Shown here piece after piece: positions 1 to 8,202 of a stretch of 47,501 bases of DNA (position 1 is the first letter of the stretch; each line of letters starts with the position of its first letter). The stretch covers positions 1-47,501 of the forward strand of contig CAYVDB010000003.1 of NCBI GenBank assembly GCA_964450705.1. The letters run 5' to 3'. The position numbers and the translations under genes are program-made. Origin of the DNA: CAYVDB01 sp964450705. Its GTDB lineage: Bacteria > Patescibacteriota > Minisyncoccia > Phycocordibacterales > Zambryskibacteraceae. The notes under the pieces are model-generated. The model was not told the origin of the DNA. It saw only the letters and a program-made list of their open reading frames with translations, and searched no databases.

Positions 1-108
1 CGCCACTTCAACTTTACGAAAGAAGAAAATATACAAAGCAAAACCAACTACCGCGATAAGAACTAGAGCGATCACTATTTTCTTTGTATTTGAGCTTTCT
101 GTTTCCAT
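1..108 (-). CDS. N-terminus of a membrane-anchored protein, cut by the window edge
   Basis: Only the first 36 codons are inside the window. The ATG (108-106) opens a short polar segment, then one hydrophobic helix at about residues 11-30, then a basic stop-transfer (RK). It starts 4 nt after the pilO stop, so it is co-directional with pilM-pilN-pilO. Position suggests another pilus or envelope assembly protein (a PilP-like role is possible), but the visible residues carry no family motif. Confidence 0.6.
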   Translation of the reverse strand, partial: METESSNTKKIVIALVLIAVVGFALYIFFFRKVEVA

Positions 109-112
109 AAAT

Positions 113-661
113 TTATTTCAACCAGTAGGCGTCAATTGCCATAACATACTCATAAATACCATCCGACTCCTGACCTTCTGAACGAAACGACACCGATTTT
201 ACATCCACAACCTGAAGACTTTTTTCAAGATCCTTCAAGAAAAGAACTAGCTTATCGTATGTAGCAGAGAACCCGAATGAAATAGTAGTTGTACGAAACG
301 GTTTTGCATTTCCTTCAGTTATCTGTTGAGCGTCATCAACTTGCTCTTCAGTAACTTCAACCGCACTTATTGTAATGCCATGCTTTCCGCCAATACTATC
401 TATGTCGGTAACCAGTTTAACTGTATTCAAAGAATCTGGAACAAGTTTTTGAAGTTTAGAGAGATCCTCTTGAGGAATAGCATTATATTTTGTAACAAGT
501 TCCTGCCCGACAGTCTTTAATTCATTTGCCTTTTGAAGCGCTTCTTCATACTGTCGTCTTTGCTCTACAAGACCCTTAACCTCTTGGAAACGAGGGTCGA
601 TATGGACATAAAATAGCCCGGCGGATACAGCTATAAGTAATATTGGGATAAGACTTCTCAT
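113..661 (-). CDS. pilO: PilO-like type IV pilus inner-membrane assembly protein
   Basis: 182 residues: one N-terminal membrane helix (about 3-20), a charged coiled-coil stretch (about 25-60), then a small alpha/beta domain rich in beta strands. This is the PilO/GspM-like architecture. In known systems PilO pairs with PilN and connects the cytoplasmic PilM ring to the pilus machine. Its ATG overlaps the pilN stop (ATGA, 658-661), indicating translational coupling. The family call rests on architecture plus the pilM-pilN-pilO order; the sequence itself is weakly conserved, as is usual for PilO. Confidence 0.8.
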   Translation of the reverse strand: MRSLIPILLIAVSAGLFYVHIDPRFQEVKGLVEQRRQYEEALQKANELKTVGQELVTKYNAIPQEDLSKLQKLVPDSLNTVKLVTDIDSIGGKHGITISAVEVTEEQVDDAQQITEGNAKPFRTTTISFGFSATYDKLVLFLKDLEKSLQVVDVKSVSFRSEGQESDGIYEYVMAIDAYWLK

Positions 662-1341
662 GGCGTTATGGGTGAAGATGATGTAGCACTTGGAGTAGAG
701 CTTGCAGTTTGAGTATTACTTGCTTGCGTCCCCTCTCCTTCAATTGTCATCGGAGGAAGCGCAACAACTGGAGATAATAGATCGTCATATGATATTGCTT
801 TCTCATCTAAGAATGACCTTACGACAAAAAGAACATTACCATCTTCATTTAGATCAAGCTCTGAAAACTGTGGCCGAATAAGACGTGGATCTTCAGCAAA
901 TACTTTCGCTTGAAGGGCTAATGTTGAATAACTACGCGCTTCTCCTTCAAGTTCAAAACTTATACCTAGAGAGTCATTTTTGTAGTTAAGAGATGAAAAA
1001 CGCACATTTTGAAGGGTAAGACTTTCAAGAAGAGAGAACATTGCTGACAAAGTAGTATGCTTCTTAATTATCTGATCTGCGGCTATAAAGCGACGATCAG
1101 CGCGAGAAAGTTCAGAAACAAGCTCTGGATCAAGACTCTGTCGAGCAAGTGAAAGATCGGATTCCATTTTACTAATACGCCCCTCCAAATATTTCTGATA
1201 CCCGAACACGCCAATTGATGCAATAAGAGCTATGACAAATATAATCTCGCCGAGAAGATAAAAAATTCCACCCGAAGCTTTTGTCGATGCTCCATCTATT
1301 GGCTTCTTTGGGATAAAAGAGGTCTGAATCCGTGTGTCCAT
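658..1341 (-). CDS. pilN: PilN-like type IV pilus assembly protein
   Basis: 227 residues: a short cytoplasmic N-terminal tail of about 26 residues, one membrane helix (about 27-48), a coiled coil (about 50-85), a ferredoxin-like periplasmic domain, and a Ser/Thr/Pro-rich low-complexity tail after about residue 190. In known systems the PilN tail binds a groove on PilM. The gene lies 78 bp after pilM and overlaps pilO by 4 bp. The long C-terminal tail is not part of the usual PilN core and looks like a disordered extension. Family call is from architecture and gene order. Confidence 0.78.
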   Translation of the reverse strand: MDTRIQTSFIPKKPIDGASTKASGGIFYLLGEIIFVIALIASIGVFGYQKYLEGRISKMESDLSLARQSLDPELVSELSRADRRFIAADQIIKKHTTLSAMFSLLESLTLQNVRFSSLNYKNDSLGISFELEGEARSYSTLALQAKVFAEDPRLIRPQFSELDLNEDGNVLFVVRSFLDEKAISYDDLLSPVVALPPMTIEGEGTQASNTQTASSTPSATSSSPITP

Positions 1342-1419
1342 GAGTTACTAGGTGCTACGCTCCATATTATACTATGCGTCTATTAAAAAAGCCTTCTTTT
1401 TTAATCCACAGGAAAGAAA

Positions 1420-2547
1420 TTAATTATCTTCCTGCAATTTTCGTAACGCTAAACCAACAGCTACTGCAAACTCTGGGCCTGTTTCCCGCAAAATTTGTTC
1501 CAAAAATGCTGGCGCTTCGGTTTTTCCAAACGGATTTCCTGGAAACACAGGAATCTGGAAACTTTCTTTTGCTAAATCGGCAATTCCTTTCAAAGCAGAC
1601 CCGCCACCTACTAAAACAATCTGGGATAAAGTTTTTCCGTATTTTCTCTGGTAATTTAAAATCACTTGATTTGTCTCAGAAAAAATATAACTGAGAGACA
1701 AATTTACCATATCCTTTATATTTACATTCCCCCCGGGAAGCGCACCTTGGCTTCGCTTCAATATTTCAGCATCACGAACAGAGACCCCCATTGATTTCGA
1801 AATAGTCGTGGTTATATCCTGGGAACCTCTATTTATAGTATGTGATGTCCGGACAATACCTCTCTCGAGAACATAGAGCTTGGTCGTTGCTGCGCCCATA
1901 TCAACAACCATCACTGGATCAGGGTTTTGATCAAGAACGGCACGCATTGTGCTAAATATCTCTATCTCAAAAAAAGAAGACTCTAAGCCGGTCTTGCGAA
2001 TTATCTCTTGAAAACGAGTAATGGTCTCATTATGAATCGCAACAAGAAGCACATCTGTCTTTGGAACCTTTACCGGCTCATTTTTATTTGGAGTAGTCTC
2101 ATCTTCTTCAGCCGGAGCAACCTCTTCCTTAGGAATAATAGACCAGTCGAGCGTTACCTCAGAAATCGGCACAGGTATATATTTCCGTGCCTCAAGTGGG
2201 ATCATGGAGGAGAGTTGCTTATAAGAAAGCATTGGCATCTCTATTAAAGACATGAGGCTTGAAGCAAAAGGAATTGCAACACCACATTGATTGGTGCTGA
2301 TGTTCACCTCTTTTTCCTTCATAAGATCAGAAAGAGCCTCTACAATCTTGTCGGTAGATAAGTTTGTTGCCTGCCCAATCTCTACCCCTCCATAGGGGCC
2401 TAAAGCAAGCTCGCCATAGGTTTCGAGTACAGCCTTTCCACTTTTCTCACGCAATTGGACTACCTTTATTGCAGATGAGCCAATGTCGACGCCAAGAACA
2501 GAGCCGGTTTGTTTCTTTTTAAAAAGAGTCGAGAAAAAATCTACCAT
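1420..2547 (-). CDS. pilM: PilM, actin-like ATPase of the type IV pilus
   Basis: 375 residues. Actin-fold nucleotide motifs are visible: phosphate-1 loop (VDIGSS, D21), phosphate-2 (VVDMGAATTK) and the adenosine loop (LVGGGSALKG). PilM is a cytoplasmic, FtsA-like protein that recruits PilN and links the pilus motor to the envelope. The open frame extends 11 codons further upstream, but I start at the internal ATG (MVDFF) because that matches the family and a TATACT -10 box lies within the extension, about 15 nt before this ATG. It heads the pilM-pilN-pilO cluster, divergent from comF. Confidence 0.88.
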   Translation of the reverse strand: MVDFFSTLFKKKQTGSVLGVDIGSSAIKVVQLREKSGKAVLETYGELALGPYGGVEIGQATNLSTDKIVEALSDLMKEKEVNISTNQCGVAIPFASSLMSLIEMPMLSYKQLSSMIPLEARKYIPVPISEVTLDWSIIPKEEVAPAEEDETTPNKNEPVKVPKTDVLLVAIHNETITRFQEIIRKTGLESSFFEIEIFSTMRAVLDQNPDPVMVVDMGAATTKLYVLERGIVRTSHTINRGSQDITTTISKSMGVSVRDAEILKRSQGALPGGNVNIKDMVNLSLSYIFSETNQVILNYQRKYGKTLSQIVLVGGGSALKGIADLAKESFQIPVFPGNPFGKTEAPAFLEQILRETGPEFAVAVGLALRKLQEDN

Positions 2548-2604
2548 AGGAAAATCAACAATAGTATACCACGGACACACTTCATTTTATTATAAAATAT
2601 CTCA

Positions 2605-3261
2605 ATGAGAGAATATCTGAAGCGATTTCTCGAAATAGTACTGGAAGTTATTTTCCCAAAAGAGGAAAAAGTAATATTCCTTGAAAAATTAATCTCAGCT
2701 CGAGACCTACGATCTCTTCCAAAGGCTGACAATTCTTTTCAAAACCACTTTTCCCTTTTCTCATATAAAGACCCTCTAGTAAAAGAGCTTGTTTGGCAGA
2801 TTAAATATCATAAACATCCCCTATTTACCAAAGAAGTAGGTGTTCTTTTATATGAAGAAATACTTGATATGCTTTCTGACAAAGAATTATTTGATGGCAA
2901 TTCTGAAACGCTTCTCATCCCTGTCCCCATGTCATTAAAACGCAGACGCCTAAGAGGTTTCAATCAAACAGAAGAAATCGCAAAAGCAATTATCGCAAAC
3001 GACAATACCAATGCTCTCTCTTACTCACAAACTCTTATATCAAAAAAAGAAACAAAAACTCAAACTGAGATGCATTCTAAGGAAGAGCGTATGAAAAACG
3101 CAGCTGGAGCATACATCATACAAAATAGAGAGTTGGTTAAAAACAAAAAAGTAATAGTGATTGATGACGTAAGAACAACAGGAGCAACATTTCGAGAAAT
3201 TGAGTACGTACTTAGGCAAGCTGGCGCATCAGAAGTATTTTGTTTCTCAATCGCTCACTAA
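2605..3261 (+). CDS. comF: ComF family phosphoribosyltransferase-like protein
   Basis: 218 residues. The C-terminal half carries the PRPP-binding motif (VIVIDDVRTTGAT, about residues 183-195), and the middle has the family's typical PVPMSLKRRRLRGFNQ segment. ComF proteins act in DNA uptake with type IV pili, and the gene is divergent from pilM, so a competence role is a reasonable inference. Unlike most ComF proteins there is no N-terminal four-Cys zinc finger; the N-terminus has no cysteine pairs. Confidence 0.85.
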   Translation: MREYLKRFLEIVLEVIFPKEEKVIFLEKLISARDLRSLPKADNSFQNHFSLFSYKDPLVKELVWQIKYHKHPLFTKEVGVLLYEEILDMLSDKELFDGNSETLLIPVPMSLKRRRLRGFNQTEEIAKAIIANDNTNALSYSQTLISKKETKTQTEMHSKEERMKNAAGAYIIQNRELVKNKKVIVIDDVRTTGATFREIEYVLRQAGASEVFCFSIAH

Positions 3262-3331
3262 ACCTGACATATACCGCTCTCCAAATGATGCATTGCTTGA
3301 ACAGCCTCAAATTGTTCTTATAAATAATTTG

Positions 3332-3418
3332 CGGAGAGAGCGAGATTCGAACTCGCGGTCCCAGTTAAGGAACGACGGTTTAGTAAACCGTTGATTTAAA
3401 CCACTCATCCATCTCTCC
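3332..3418 (-). tRNA. tRNA-Ser with unusual anticodon ACT
   Basis: Folds as a class II tRNA on the minus strand: 7-bp acceptor GGAGAGA/TCTCTCC, D-arm, anticodon stem ACGGT/ACCGT, loop TTACTAA, a long variable arm with a 5-bp stem (GTTCC/GGGAC), T-arm GCGAG-TTCGAAT-CTCGC, and discriminator G (3332). The discriminator G and long variable arm support serine. The anticodon reads ACT, not GCT. CCA is not encoded. Confidence 0.85.
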
Positions 3419-3542
3419 AATTTCTAATATCTGGCCATCATAACAAATATACATTCATCGTATATAGCTATAATTTTGATCCTAAATAAAGCTTGGTTAT
3501 TAAAAATAGACAATCTTATTTTCAGCGCTTTTTAGGCTCAGC

Positions 3543-3574
3543 CTCTTAATGTACCATATATGATACATTAAGAG
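3543..3574. repeat. 11-bp-arm palindrome between the two tRNA-Ser genes
   Basis: CTCTTAATGTA (3543-3553) is the exact reverse complement of 3564-3574, with a 10-nt AT-rich spacer. No T-run follows on either strand in terminator position, so a protein-binding site is as likely as an RNA hairpin. Confidence 0.5.
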
Positions 3575-3641
3575 ACAAAAAAATAAGCTAGTCTAAAAAT
3601 ACATACATTTTCTAAGATATGTTAAAGTTCGAAGAACTTAA

Positions 3642-3733
3642 GGAGACGTGTCAGAGTGGTCTAACGTACCTCTTTGCTAAAGAGGCAGGGGCTTTAAACC
3701 CCCTCGAGGGTTCGAATCCCTCCGTCTCCGCCA
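3642..3733 (+). tRNA. tRNA-Ser(GCT)
   Basis: Class II tRNA: acceptor GGAGACG/CGTCTCC, anticodon stem CCTCT/AGAGG with loop TTGCTAA (anticodon GCT), long GC-rich variable arm, T-arm GAGGG-TTCGAAT-CCCTC, discriminator G (3730) and encoded CCA (3731-3733). Its 3' 22 nt recur at 23679-23700, marking it as the likely integration target. Confidence 0.95.
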
Positions 3734-3734
3734 A
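3713..3734 (+). repeat. Left direct repeat (attL-like), tRNA-Ser 3' end
   Basis: 22 nt covering the end of the T-arm, the acceptor 3' strand, discriminator and CCA plus one base. Identical to 23679-23700; flanking bases differ on both sides. Confidence 0.75.
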
Positions 3735-3743
3735 GTCGTGATA

Positions 3744-3773
3744 GGTTATCCCGCACGAGGTGCGTGGATAACC
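3744..3773. other. Strong hairpin just inside the left repeat
   Basis: GGTTATCC (3744-3751) pairs with GGATAACC (3766-3773), and the inner CGCAC pairs with GTGCG, leaving a GAG loop: 13 bp with one unpaired T. No T-run follows. It could stabilise the tRNA 3' end or be a recombinase or host-factor site at the element boundary. Confidence 0.5.
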
Positions 3774-3850
3774 AAAATGGAGCCACTCTAAAAGGTATCC
3801 ACCTACAGCCCCATTCGGACGGAAGATCGCTCACATAGGTGATTTTTTGC

Positions 3851-3856
3851 TATAAT
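3851..3856 (+). promoter_or_regulatory. -10 box of the first cargo gene
   Basis: TATAAT ends 12 nt before the ATG at 3869, so transcription would start a few bases before the start codon (nearly leaderless). No good -35 is visible. Confidence 0.5.
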
Positions 3857-3868
3857 TTATTCCGTCGT

Positions 3869-4291
3869 ATGATTTCAAGATATGCTAAGAAAATTAGGTT
3901 CCCAATCTTTCTGTTGGTAATGATTTTTTTAGTGTTTGGATTTTTCTGTACTGGCATGATAAGCCACATATCAATACATACAGCATCAGCTTCGATTATT
4001 ACAACGATTCCGGACGATGAGCAACAGTGTTGCAATACCAGTATCTCCAAACATGTTGAATTAAGGAAAGGGGCGCTTTTTGTCCTGCCCCGCGAGATAA
4101 AAGACGGATTGCTACTCCTATCTGGGCTTATAGCCACTTTTATACTTACAGGCTCAATATTTAAGCGAGGTCCGGACGATTTTCATCAATTTCAATATAA
4201 ACTTTATACTAGAAACAACCTCGATCATTCTAATTTCAATTATCTCAAAGTTGCATTCGCAAGAGGAATTTTAAATCCAAAAATCCACTAG
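3869..4291 (+). CDS. Two-helix membrane protein of unknown function, first gene of the cargo block
   Basis: 140 residues from the ATG at 3869. The frame opens upstream at a GTG (3839), but the -10 box at 3851 makes the later ATG the better start. Two hydrophobic segments: about 10-30 and 88-106. Between them is a short outside loop with a Cys-Cys pair (EQQCCNTS); the C-terminus is polar. No family recognised. A hairpin terminator follows at 4306-4348, so it appears to be transcribed alone, ahead of the dsbA-led operon. Confidence 0.6.
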   Translation: MISRYAKKIRFPIFLLVMIFLVFGFFCTGMISHISIHTASASIITTIPDDEQQCCNTSISKHVELRKGALFVLPREIKDGLLLLSGLIATFILTGSIFKRGPDDFHQFQYKLYTRNNLDHSNFNYLKVAFARGILNPKIH

Positions 4292-4305
4292 TGTTTTTGA
4301 TTAAC

Positions 4306-4348
4306 CAGCATCGATCCGAAGTCGCGGATTGCCTAGATGCTGTTTTGT
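4306..4348 (+). terminator. Rho-independent terminator after the 3869 gene
   Basis: CAGCATC (4306-4312) pairs with GATGCTG (4336-4342), with an inner ATCCG/CGGAT stem, then TTTTGTTC. Confidence 0.65.
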
Positions 4349-4388
4349 TCTTATTTGCTAAAAAATTAAATTCTAAAGACAATTAATT

Positions 4389-5159
4389 ATGGAAAATCAT
4401 GAACACGAAACAAAGACGCCGGAAGCACAAGTAACTTCGGCTAAAAATGAATTAACCATACCTGTAGCTATTGTGATTGCAGGAGTGCTTATTGCTGGAG
4501 CAGTCTATCTTGGCACATCGAAAGGTGGAGGAAATGTTGTAGTAAACGACTCACAACCCCAGCCGGCGGCACAGCAGGCGGGCAACCTTGATCAGATGGC
4601 AAAAATTACCGCCAGCGATCATGTTAGAGGAAACCCTGATGCACCGGTCAAAATAGTTGAGTATTCGGACTTCGAATGCCCATTCTGTAAACGTTTCCAC
4701 GACACTATGAACCAAGTCATGGATGAATATGGAAAAGACGGACAAGTCGCATGGGTATACCGACACTTTCCGCTTGATCAGCTTCATCCTGTGAAAGCTC
4801 GAAAAGAAGCAGTGGCAACCGAGTGCGCCGCTGAACTTGGAGGAAACGATGCATTTTGGAAATATGCTGATCGTTTCTTTGAACTTACTCCTTCAAACAA
4901 TCAAACAAACATAGATACGGTGCTTCCGCAGATTGCGAGAGAGATCGGACTCGACGAGGTAAAATTCGCATCGTGTCTTGCAAGCAACAAATACGACGCT
5001 CACATTGAGAGCGATGTACAGAATGCGGTCGCTACCGGAGGCAACGGTACGCCATGGAGCATCGTTGTTGCTCCGAACGGTAAAAAGTATCCTCTTTCCG
5101 GAGCGCAACCTTATGCGTCTGTAAAACAATTAATTGATCTTGCACTGCAGGAGAAATAG
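4389..5159 (+). CDS. Membrane-anchored DsbA-family thiol oxidoreductase
   Basis: 256 residues. A His/Glu-rich cytoplasmic tail, one membrane helix (about 22-42), a Gly/Pro/Gln linker, then a thioredoxin-fold DsbA domain (about 80-254). The catalytic CPFC motif is C97-C100 in the family-typical context SDFECPFCKRF, and the cis-proline loop appears later as GTPWS. Two further cysteines (ATEC and ASC) may form a structural disulfide. It would act outside the membrane, oxidising or isomerising thiols of secreted copper proteins. It heads a tight operon: the next gene starts 2 nt after its stop and encodes a membrane protein with a CxxC that could be its redox partner. Confidence 0.88.
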   Translation: MENHEHETKTPEAQVTSAKNELTIPVAIVIAGVLIAGAVYLGTSKGGGNVVVNDSQPQPAAQQAGNLDQMAKITASDHVRGNPDAPVKIVEYSDFECPFCKRFHDTMNQVMDEYGKDGQVAWVYRHFPLDQLHPVKARKEAVATECAAELGGNDAFWKYADRFFELTPSNNQTNIDTVLPQIAREIGLDEVKFASCLASNKYDAHIESDVQNAVATGGNGTPWSIVVAPNGKKYPLSGAQPYASVKQLIDLALQEK

Positions 5160-5161
5160 AC

Positions 5162-5704
5162 ATGGTATTTCAAGCTCTACAAAAGGTATTCCGCAAACCT
5201 CAATACACGATCCTTGCTCTTATAACCAGCGTGGTCGTGTTTGCGTTTGCCGTATGGTTTCCGAATCTTTCACTGATCGTGGAAATCATGGGGCATCCCG
5301 GAATATCTTTGTCGCAGAAACTTGATCTGCCGATAAGTCTCTTAGGTTCTATCGCAACAAACTTCACACTGCTTTCCGCTTCATACACGATTGCCATAGC
5401 TCTGCTCTTTGGCATAAATCTTGTTATGATGGTCTACTTCTTGAGACGGAAAGTGAGCGAGGTGCGACAGAGCGGAGTGACAACAGGATTTATTGGCTTG
5501 GCAAGCGGTGTGCTTGGTATGGGATGCGCTGCATGCGGATCGCTTCTGTTAACAAGCGGTCTCTCGATTGTTGGTGCATCCGGTATCCTTGCATTTCTAC
5601 CACTTGCCGGCGGTGAGTTTGGTATCCTCGGCGTAATCTTGCTATTAGTCTCGATCTACCTCATCGCAAAGCAAATTCAAAATCCTGTTGTCTGTAAAAT
5701 TTAA
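5162..5704 (+). CDS. Polytopic membrane protein with an intramembrane CxxC motif
   Basis: 180 residues with about five hydrophobic helices (about 15-35, 57-75, 77-95, 108-135, 140-170). A GMGCAACGS motif (C122, C125) lies in a Gly-rich helix. No DsbB or VKOR signature is present, so I do not assign it to those families. Its position 2 nt downstream of a DsbA-like gene, together with the CxxC, suggests an analogous quinone- or thiol-linked redox partner, or a metal carrier. One more Cys sits at the very C-terminus (C178). Confidence 0.7.
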   Translation: MVFQALQKVFRKPQYTILALITSVVVFAFAVWFPNLSLIVEIMGHPGISLSQKLDLPISLLGSIATNFTLLSASYTIAIALLFGINLVMMVYFLRRKVSEVRQSGVTTGFIGLASGVLGMGCAACGSLLLTSGLSIVGASGILAFLPLAGGEFGILGVILLLVSIYLIAKQIQNPVVCKI

Positions 5705-5716
5705 TCACTAAAAACT

Positions 5717-6145
5717 ATGAAGAATAGATCAACAATGTATTGGATAATAGGGATCATTATATTTTTTGGGTTAATGATCTTTTGGCAAAAAACCATAAAC
5801 AAAAACAGCCCAAATATCTTGTCTCGGAATGGTTTCCATTGGCATCCGGAGCTTACAGTCTACGTCAAAGGTGTGAAGCAGGAAATCCCGCCGAACCTCG
5901 GCATCGGCGCCGTGCATCAGCCAATCCATACGCATGACGATAGTAGTCAAGGAATCGTACATATGGAATTTCAAGGTTTGGTGCGAAAAGAGAACGCTAC
6001 ACTCGGCCAATTCTTGAAAAACTGGGGTAAAGACATAAACTCATTCGGCACAAATGTAAAAATGACAGTCAATGGAGAGGAAAACCTTGAGCTTGAGAAT
6101 TATGTCATGCAAGACAAGGATAGAATCGAACTCAATTACGATTAA
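5717..6145 (+). CDS. Membrane-anchored His-motif protein (HWHPE/HTHDD), probable metal binder
   Basis: 142 residues: one N-terminal membrane helix (about 7-24), then an extracytoplasmic beta-rich domain. Candidate metal ligands are H41 and H43 (HWHPE), H67, H71, H73, D74, D75 (QPIHTHDD) and H82. The C-terminal half ends in a conserved-looking ENYVMQDKDRIEL segment. I recognise it as a recurring domain next to cupredoxins in CPR and archaeal sequences, but know no named function. A broken second copy of its C-terminus survives at 8893-8952. Inference: copper or other metal handling outside the cell. Confidence 0.75.
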   Translation: MKNRSTMYWIIGIIIFFGLMIFWQKTINKNSPNILSRNGFHWHPELTVYVKGVKQEIPPNLGIGAVHQPIHTHDDSSQGIVHMEFQGLVRKENATLGQFLKNWGKDINSFGTNVKMTVNGEENLELENYVMQDKDRIELNYD

Positions 6146-6154
6146 TTAACAATT

Positions 6155-6898
6155 ATGAAATCAAAAATTATAATTTCTATTTTAGTAGTAATTGGAATCA
6201 TAGGTTCCATAATCTACCTCAACCAATCAGAACTCGGAGAAAATCGTAATGTATCAAAATCTTTTGTGGATGAGTTAGTTGTCTTTCCCCAAGAGGTAAA
6301 AAATTCGGTCACAATCCAACGAGTTACGCTATCTAAAACTGGTTTTATTGTCATTCGCGGAAGCGATGGGAAGAGAATCGGTCAAGTAATTGAGATAAGT
6401 AAATATCTTCCAGAAGGTACAAACGAAAACATAATCATTGAGCTTGGCGAATTCTATACCTACACGGAGGATGATCAGCTTATCGTAATGATCTATCACG
6501 ACGACGGTGACAAATCATTCAATGAGCTAGACCAGCCAATAAATACATCGGCAGTATTCGCTGAAACTGGTAGACCTGTACTTGCATCGATATTCGAACA
6601 TGAGGTGGCCCCGGCTGATGGGATGGGAATGGTGACAGTCCGTTATACCGACTCTGGCTTTGAACCAGCAAAGCTTACAGTACCAGTAGGCACGATGGTT
6701 GAATTCATAAACCAAAGTGATGAAGAAATGTGGGTTGCATCAAATGTTCACCCCGAACATGATATTCTTCCCACCTTCGATCAGTTTAGAGGGGTCGGCA
6801 AGGATAAAAATTACATGTACACGTTTGATAAAAAAGGCTCGTGGCCTTATCACGATCACATCAAACCTTCGTTTGTAGGCATTATCAATGTTCAATAA
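6155..6898 (+). CDS. Membrane-anchored two-domain protein with C-terminal cupredoxin
   Basis: 247 residues. Membrane helix at about 4-22; an N-terminal beta domain (about 50-150) with several acidic/His residues (IYHDDGD); then a cupredoxin domain (about 158-247). Likely ligands are H199 and H202 in WVASNVHPEH and H233 and H235 in PYHDH. The canonical Cys ligand of blue-copper sites is absent, so the metal site is His-rich. It matches the cupredoxin protein at 26724-27227 (same MWVAS...HP and HxH pattern). Probably an extracytoplasmic copper carrier or electron shuttle for the adjacent heme/flavin pair. Confidence 0.82.
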   Translation: MKSKIIISILVVIGIIGSIIYLNQSELGENRNVSKSFVDELVVFPQEVKNSVTIQRVTLSKTGFIVIRGSDGKRIGQVIEISKYLPEGTNENIIIELGEFYTYTEDDQLIVMIYHDDGDKSFNELDQPINTSAVFAETGRPVLASIFEHEVAPADGMGMVTVRYTDSGFEPAKLTVPVGTMVEFINQSDEEMWVASNVHPEHDILPTFDQFRGVGKDKNYMYTFDKKGSWPYHDHIKPSFVGIINVQ

Positions 6899-6912
6899 AT
6901 AATTAGATTACT

Positions 6913-8202
6913 ATGTTACTTGGTATAAAAACAAAAAAAGAACTTTTTTTACGCCACTTATTTATAGGAGGGCTTGGTTTGATTTTGGTTTATTTGTTCT
7001 ATCTGTCATACCAGAGTTGGGGTGTCGTACCAGCTTTGTGGCCTGACTGGAGTATAGACCATGCATTTTGGAGATCTTTTGCCCACGCAGCGTTTATATT
7101 GCTCTTTCTGACTCTTATTATTGGGCCCTTAGCGAAACTATGGCCGTGGTTTGCTCGATTTATTCCGTGGCGTCGAGAGCTTGGCATATGGTTCGCAATT
7201 CTGTCAGCTGGGCATGGATACGCCATCTTAGATCGCTGGGCATTGTGGGACATACAGCGTTTCTTTGGACTTGAATATGTTGAAGCGCTGGGAGGATACG
7301 CCATGTTTAGGCCTGAACTGGGAATTATGAATATGATGGCGGTTATTATCTTCCCCATGATTATGCTTCTTGCCATTACTTCATCTGATCGAGCAGTAAG
7401 CTTTCTCGGTATATCTTCATGGAAATGGGTACACAACTCACTTGTTCATGTGATTTTCTACATTATTGTTCTCCGTTGGGTACTATATGCATTCTTTTTT
7501 TTCCAGCCAGCAATACCGGATTTTAAAATGTATCCTCCGATCTGGTTTTTGTATCCATTTCTTTGGATGGCGTTGTTTGTGGTCATACTACAAACCGTCG
7601 CTTTCATAAAAACAGTATTTCTCCAGAGATTTGCTGTAGAAGCTCAAGGTGGGTTTCAAGTCCTTGCTCTTATTGGAATCGGTATGCTACTCATATCTCC
7701 AATTGCTCTTGTTGTTGGTTCCGTATCGCTTCTTGATAGTCGTATTATTACACCCCCCTCTGTATCAGTTGCACAATCAATTCCACAAAACTACGCCCGC
7801 TCCTTTTATATGGTTATAAAAGACGGAAATCAGAATATTTCTCTGTGGGCGCAAAATATAGACAGCGATCTTTATTTTCGCCAAACAATATCTATAGGAG
7901 ACTTAGCTGTGCAACATCAAATTTACCGAAACAATGAACAGACACTCTATGAAGCTAAAGCAGGACCTGACGGTGTCTTTGCATGGTCAAAGACTGGAAA
8001 TGTAACACCTCAAAATATCGGTATCGCAAACATTATAGCTGGCCCCGCAGTATGGGCCGCTACATACGGATTGGGAGAGCATAAAATTCAGATTGGAAAT
8101 AATACGCTACCTGTCTCGATTTATAGCGTGGACGAAAAAATAACGGATGACATATTTGCTATCCCCACAGACGCAAATCCTGTAATAAATACCTTGCAAT
8201 GA
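6913..8202 (+). CDS. Ferric-reductase-type transmembrane heme protein
   Basis: 429 residues. About six membrane helices in the first 270 residues with the ferric reductase/NOX-like pattern, including candidate heme-binding histidines in two helices (HAAF and GHGY on one side, HNSLVH on the other). The last 140 residues form a separate outside beta-rich domain of unknown type after a seventh hydrophobic segment. The stop overlaps the next gene's start (ATGA, 8199-8202), and that gene is a soluble FAD/NAD reductase. Together they would pass electrons from NAD(P)H through FAD and heme across the membrane, presumably to a metal, a cupredoxin or thiols. Confidence 0.8.
   Translation: MLLGIKTKKELFLRHLFIGGLGLILVYLFYLSYQSWGVVPALWPDWSIDHAFWRSFAHAAFILLFLTLIIGPLAKLWPWFARFIPWRRELGIWFAILSAGHGYAILDRWALWDIQRFFGLEYVEALGGYAMFRPELGIMNMMAVIIFPMIMLLAITSSDRAVSFLGISSWKWVHNSLVHVIFYIIVLRWVLYAFFFFQPAIPDFKMYPPIWFLYPFLWMALFVVILQTVAFIKTVFLQRFAVEAQGGFQVLALIGIGMLLISPIALVVGSVSLLDSRIITPPSVSVAQSIPQNYARSFYMVIKDGNQNISLWAQNIDSDLYFRQTISIGDLAVQHQIYRNNEQTLYEAKAGPDGVFAWSKTGNVTPQNIGIANIIAGPAVWAATYGLGEHKIQIGNNTLPVSIYSVDEKITDDIFAIPTDANPVINTLQ

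Noticed and set aside
5162..5704. VKOR or DsbB identity for the CxxC membrane protein
   Set aside because: Only one CxxC is present and none of the other conserved VKOR/DsbB loop cysteines or Ser/Thr positions can be seen.
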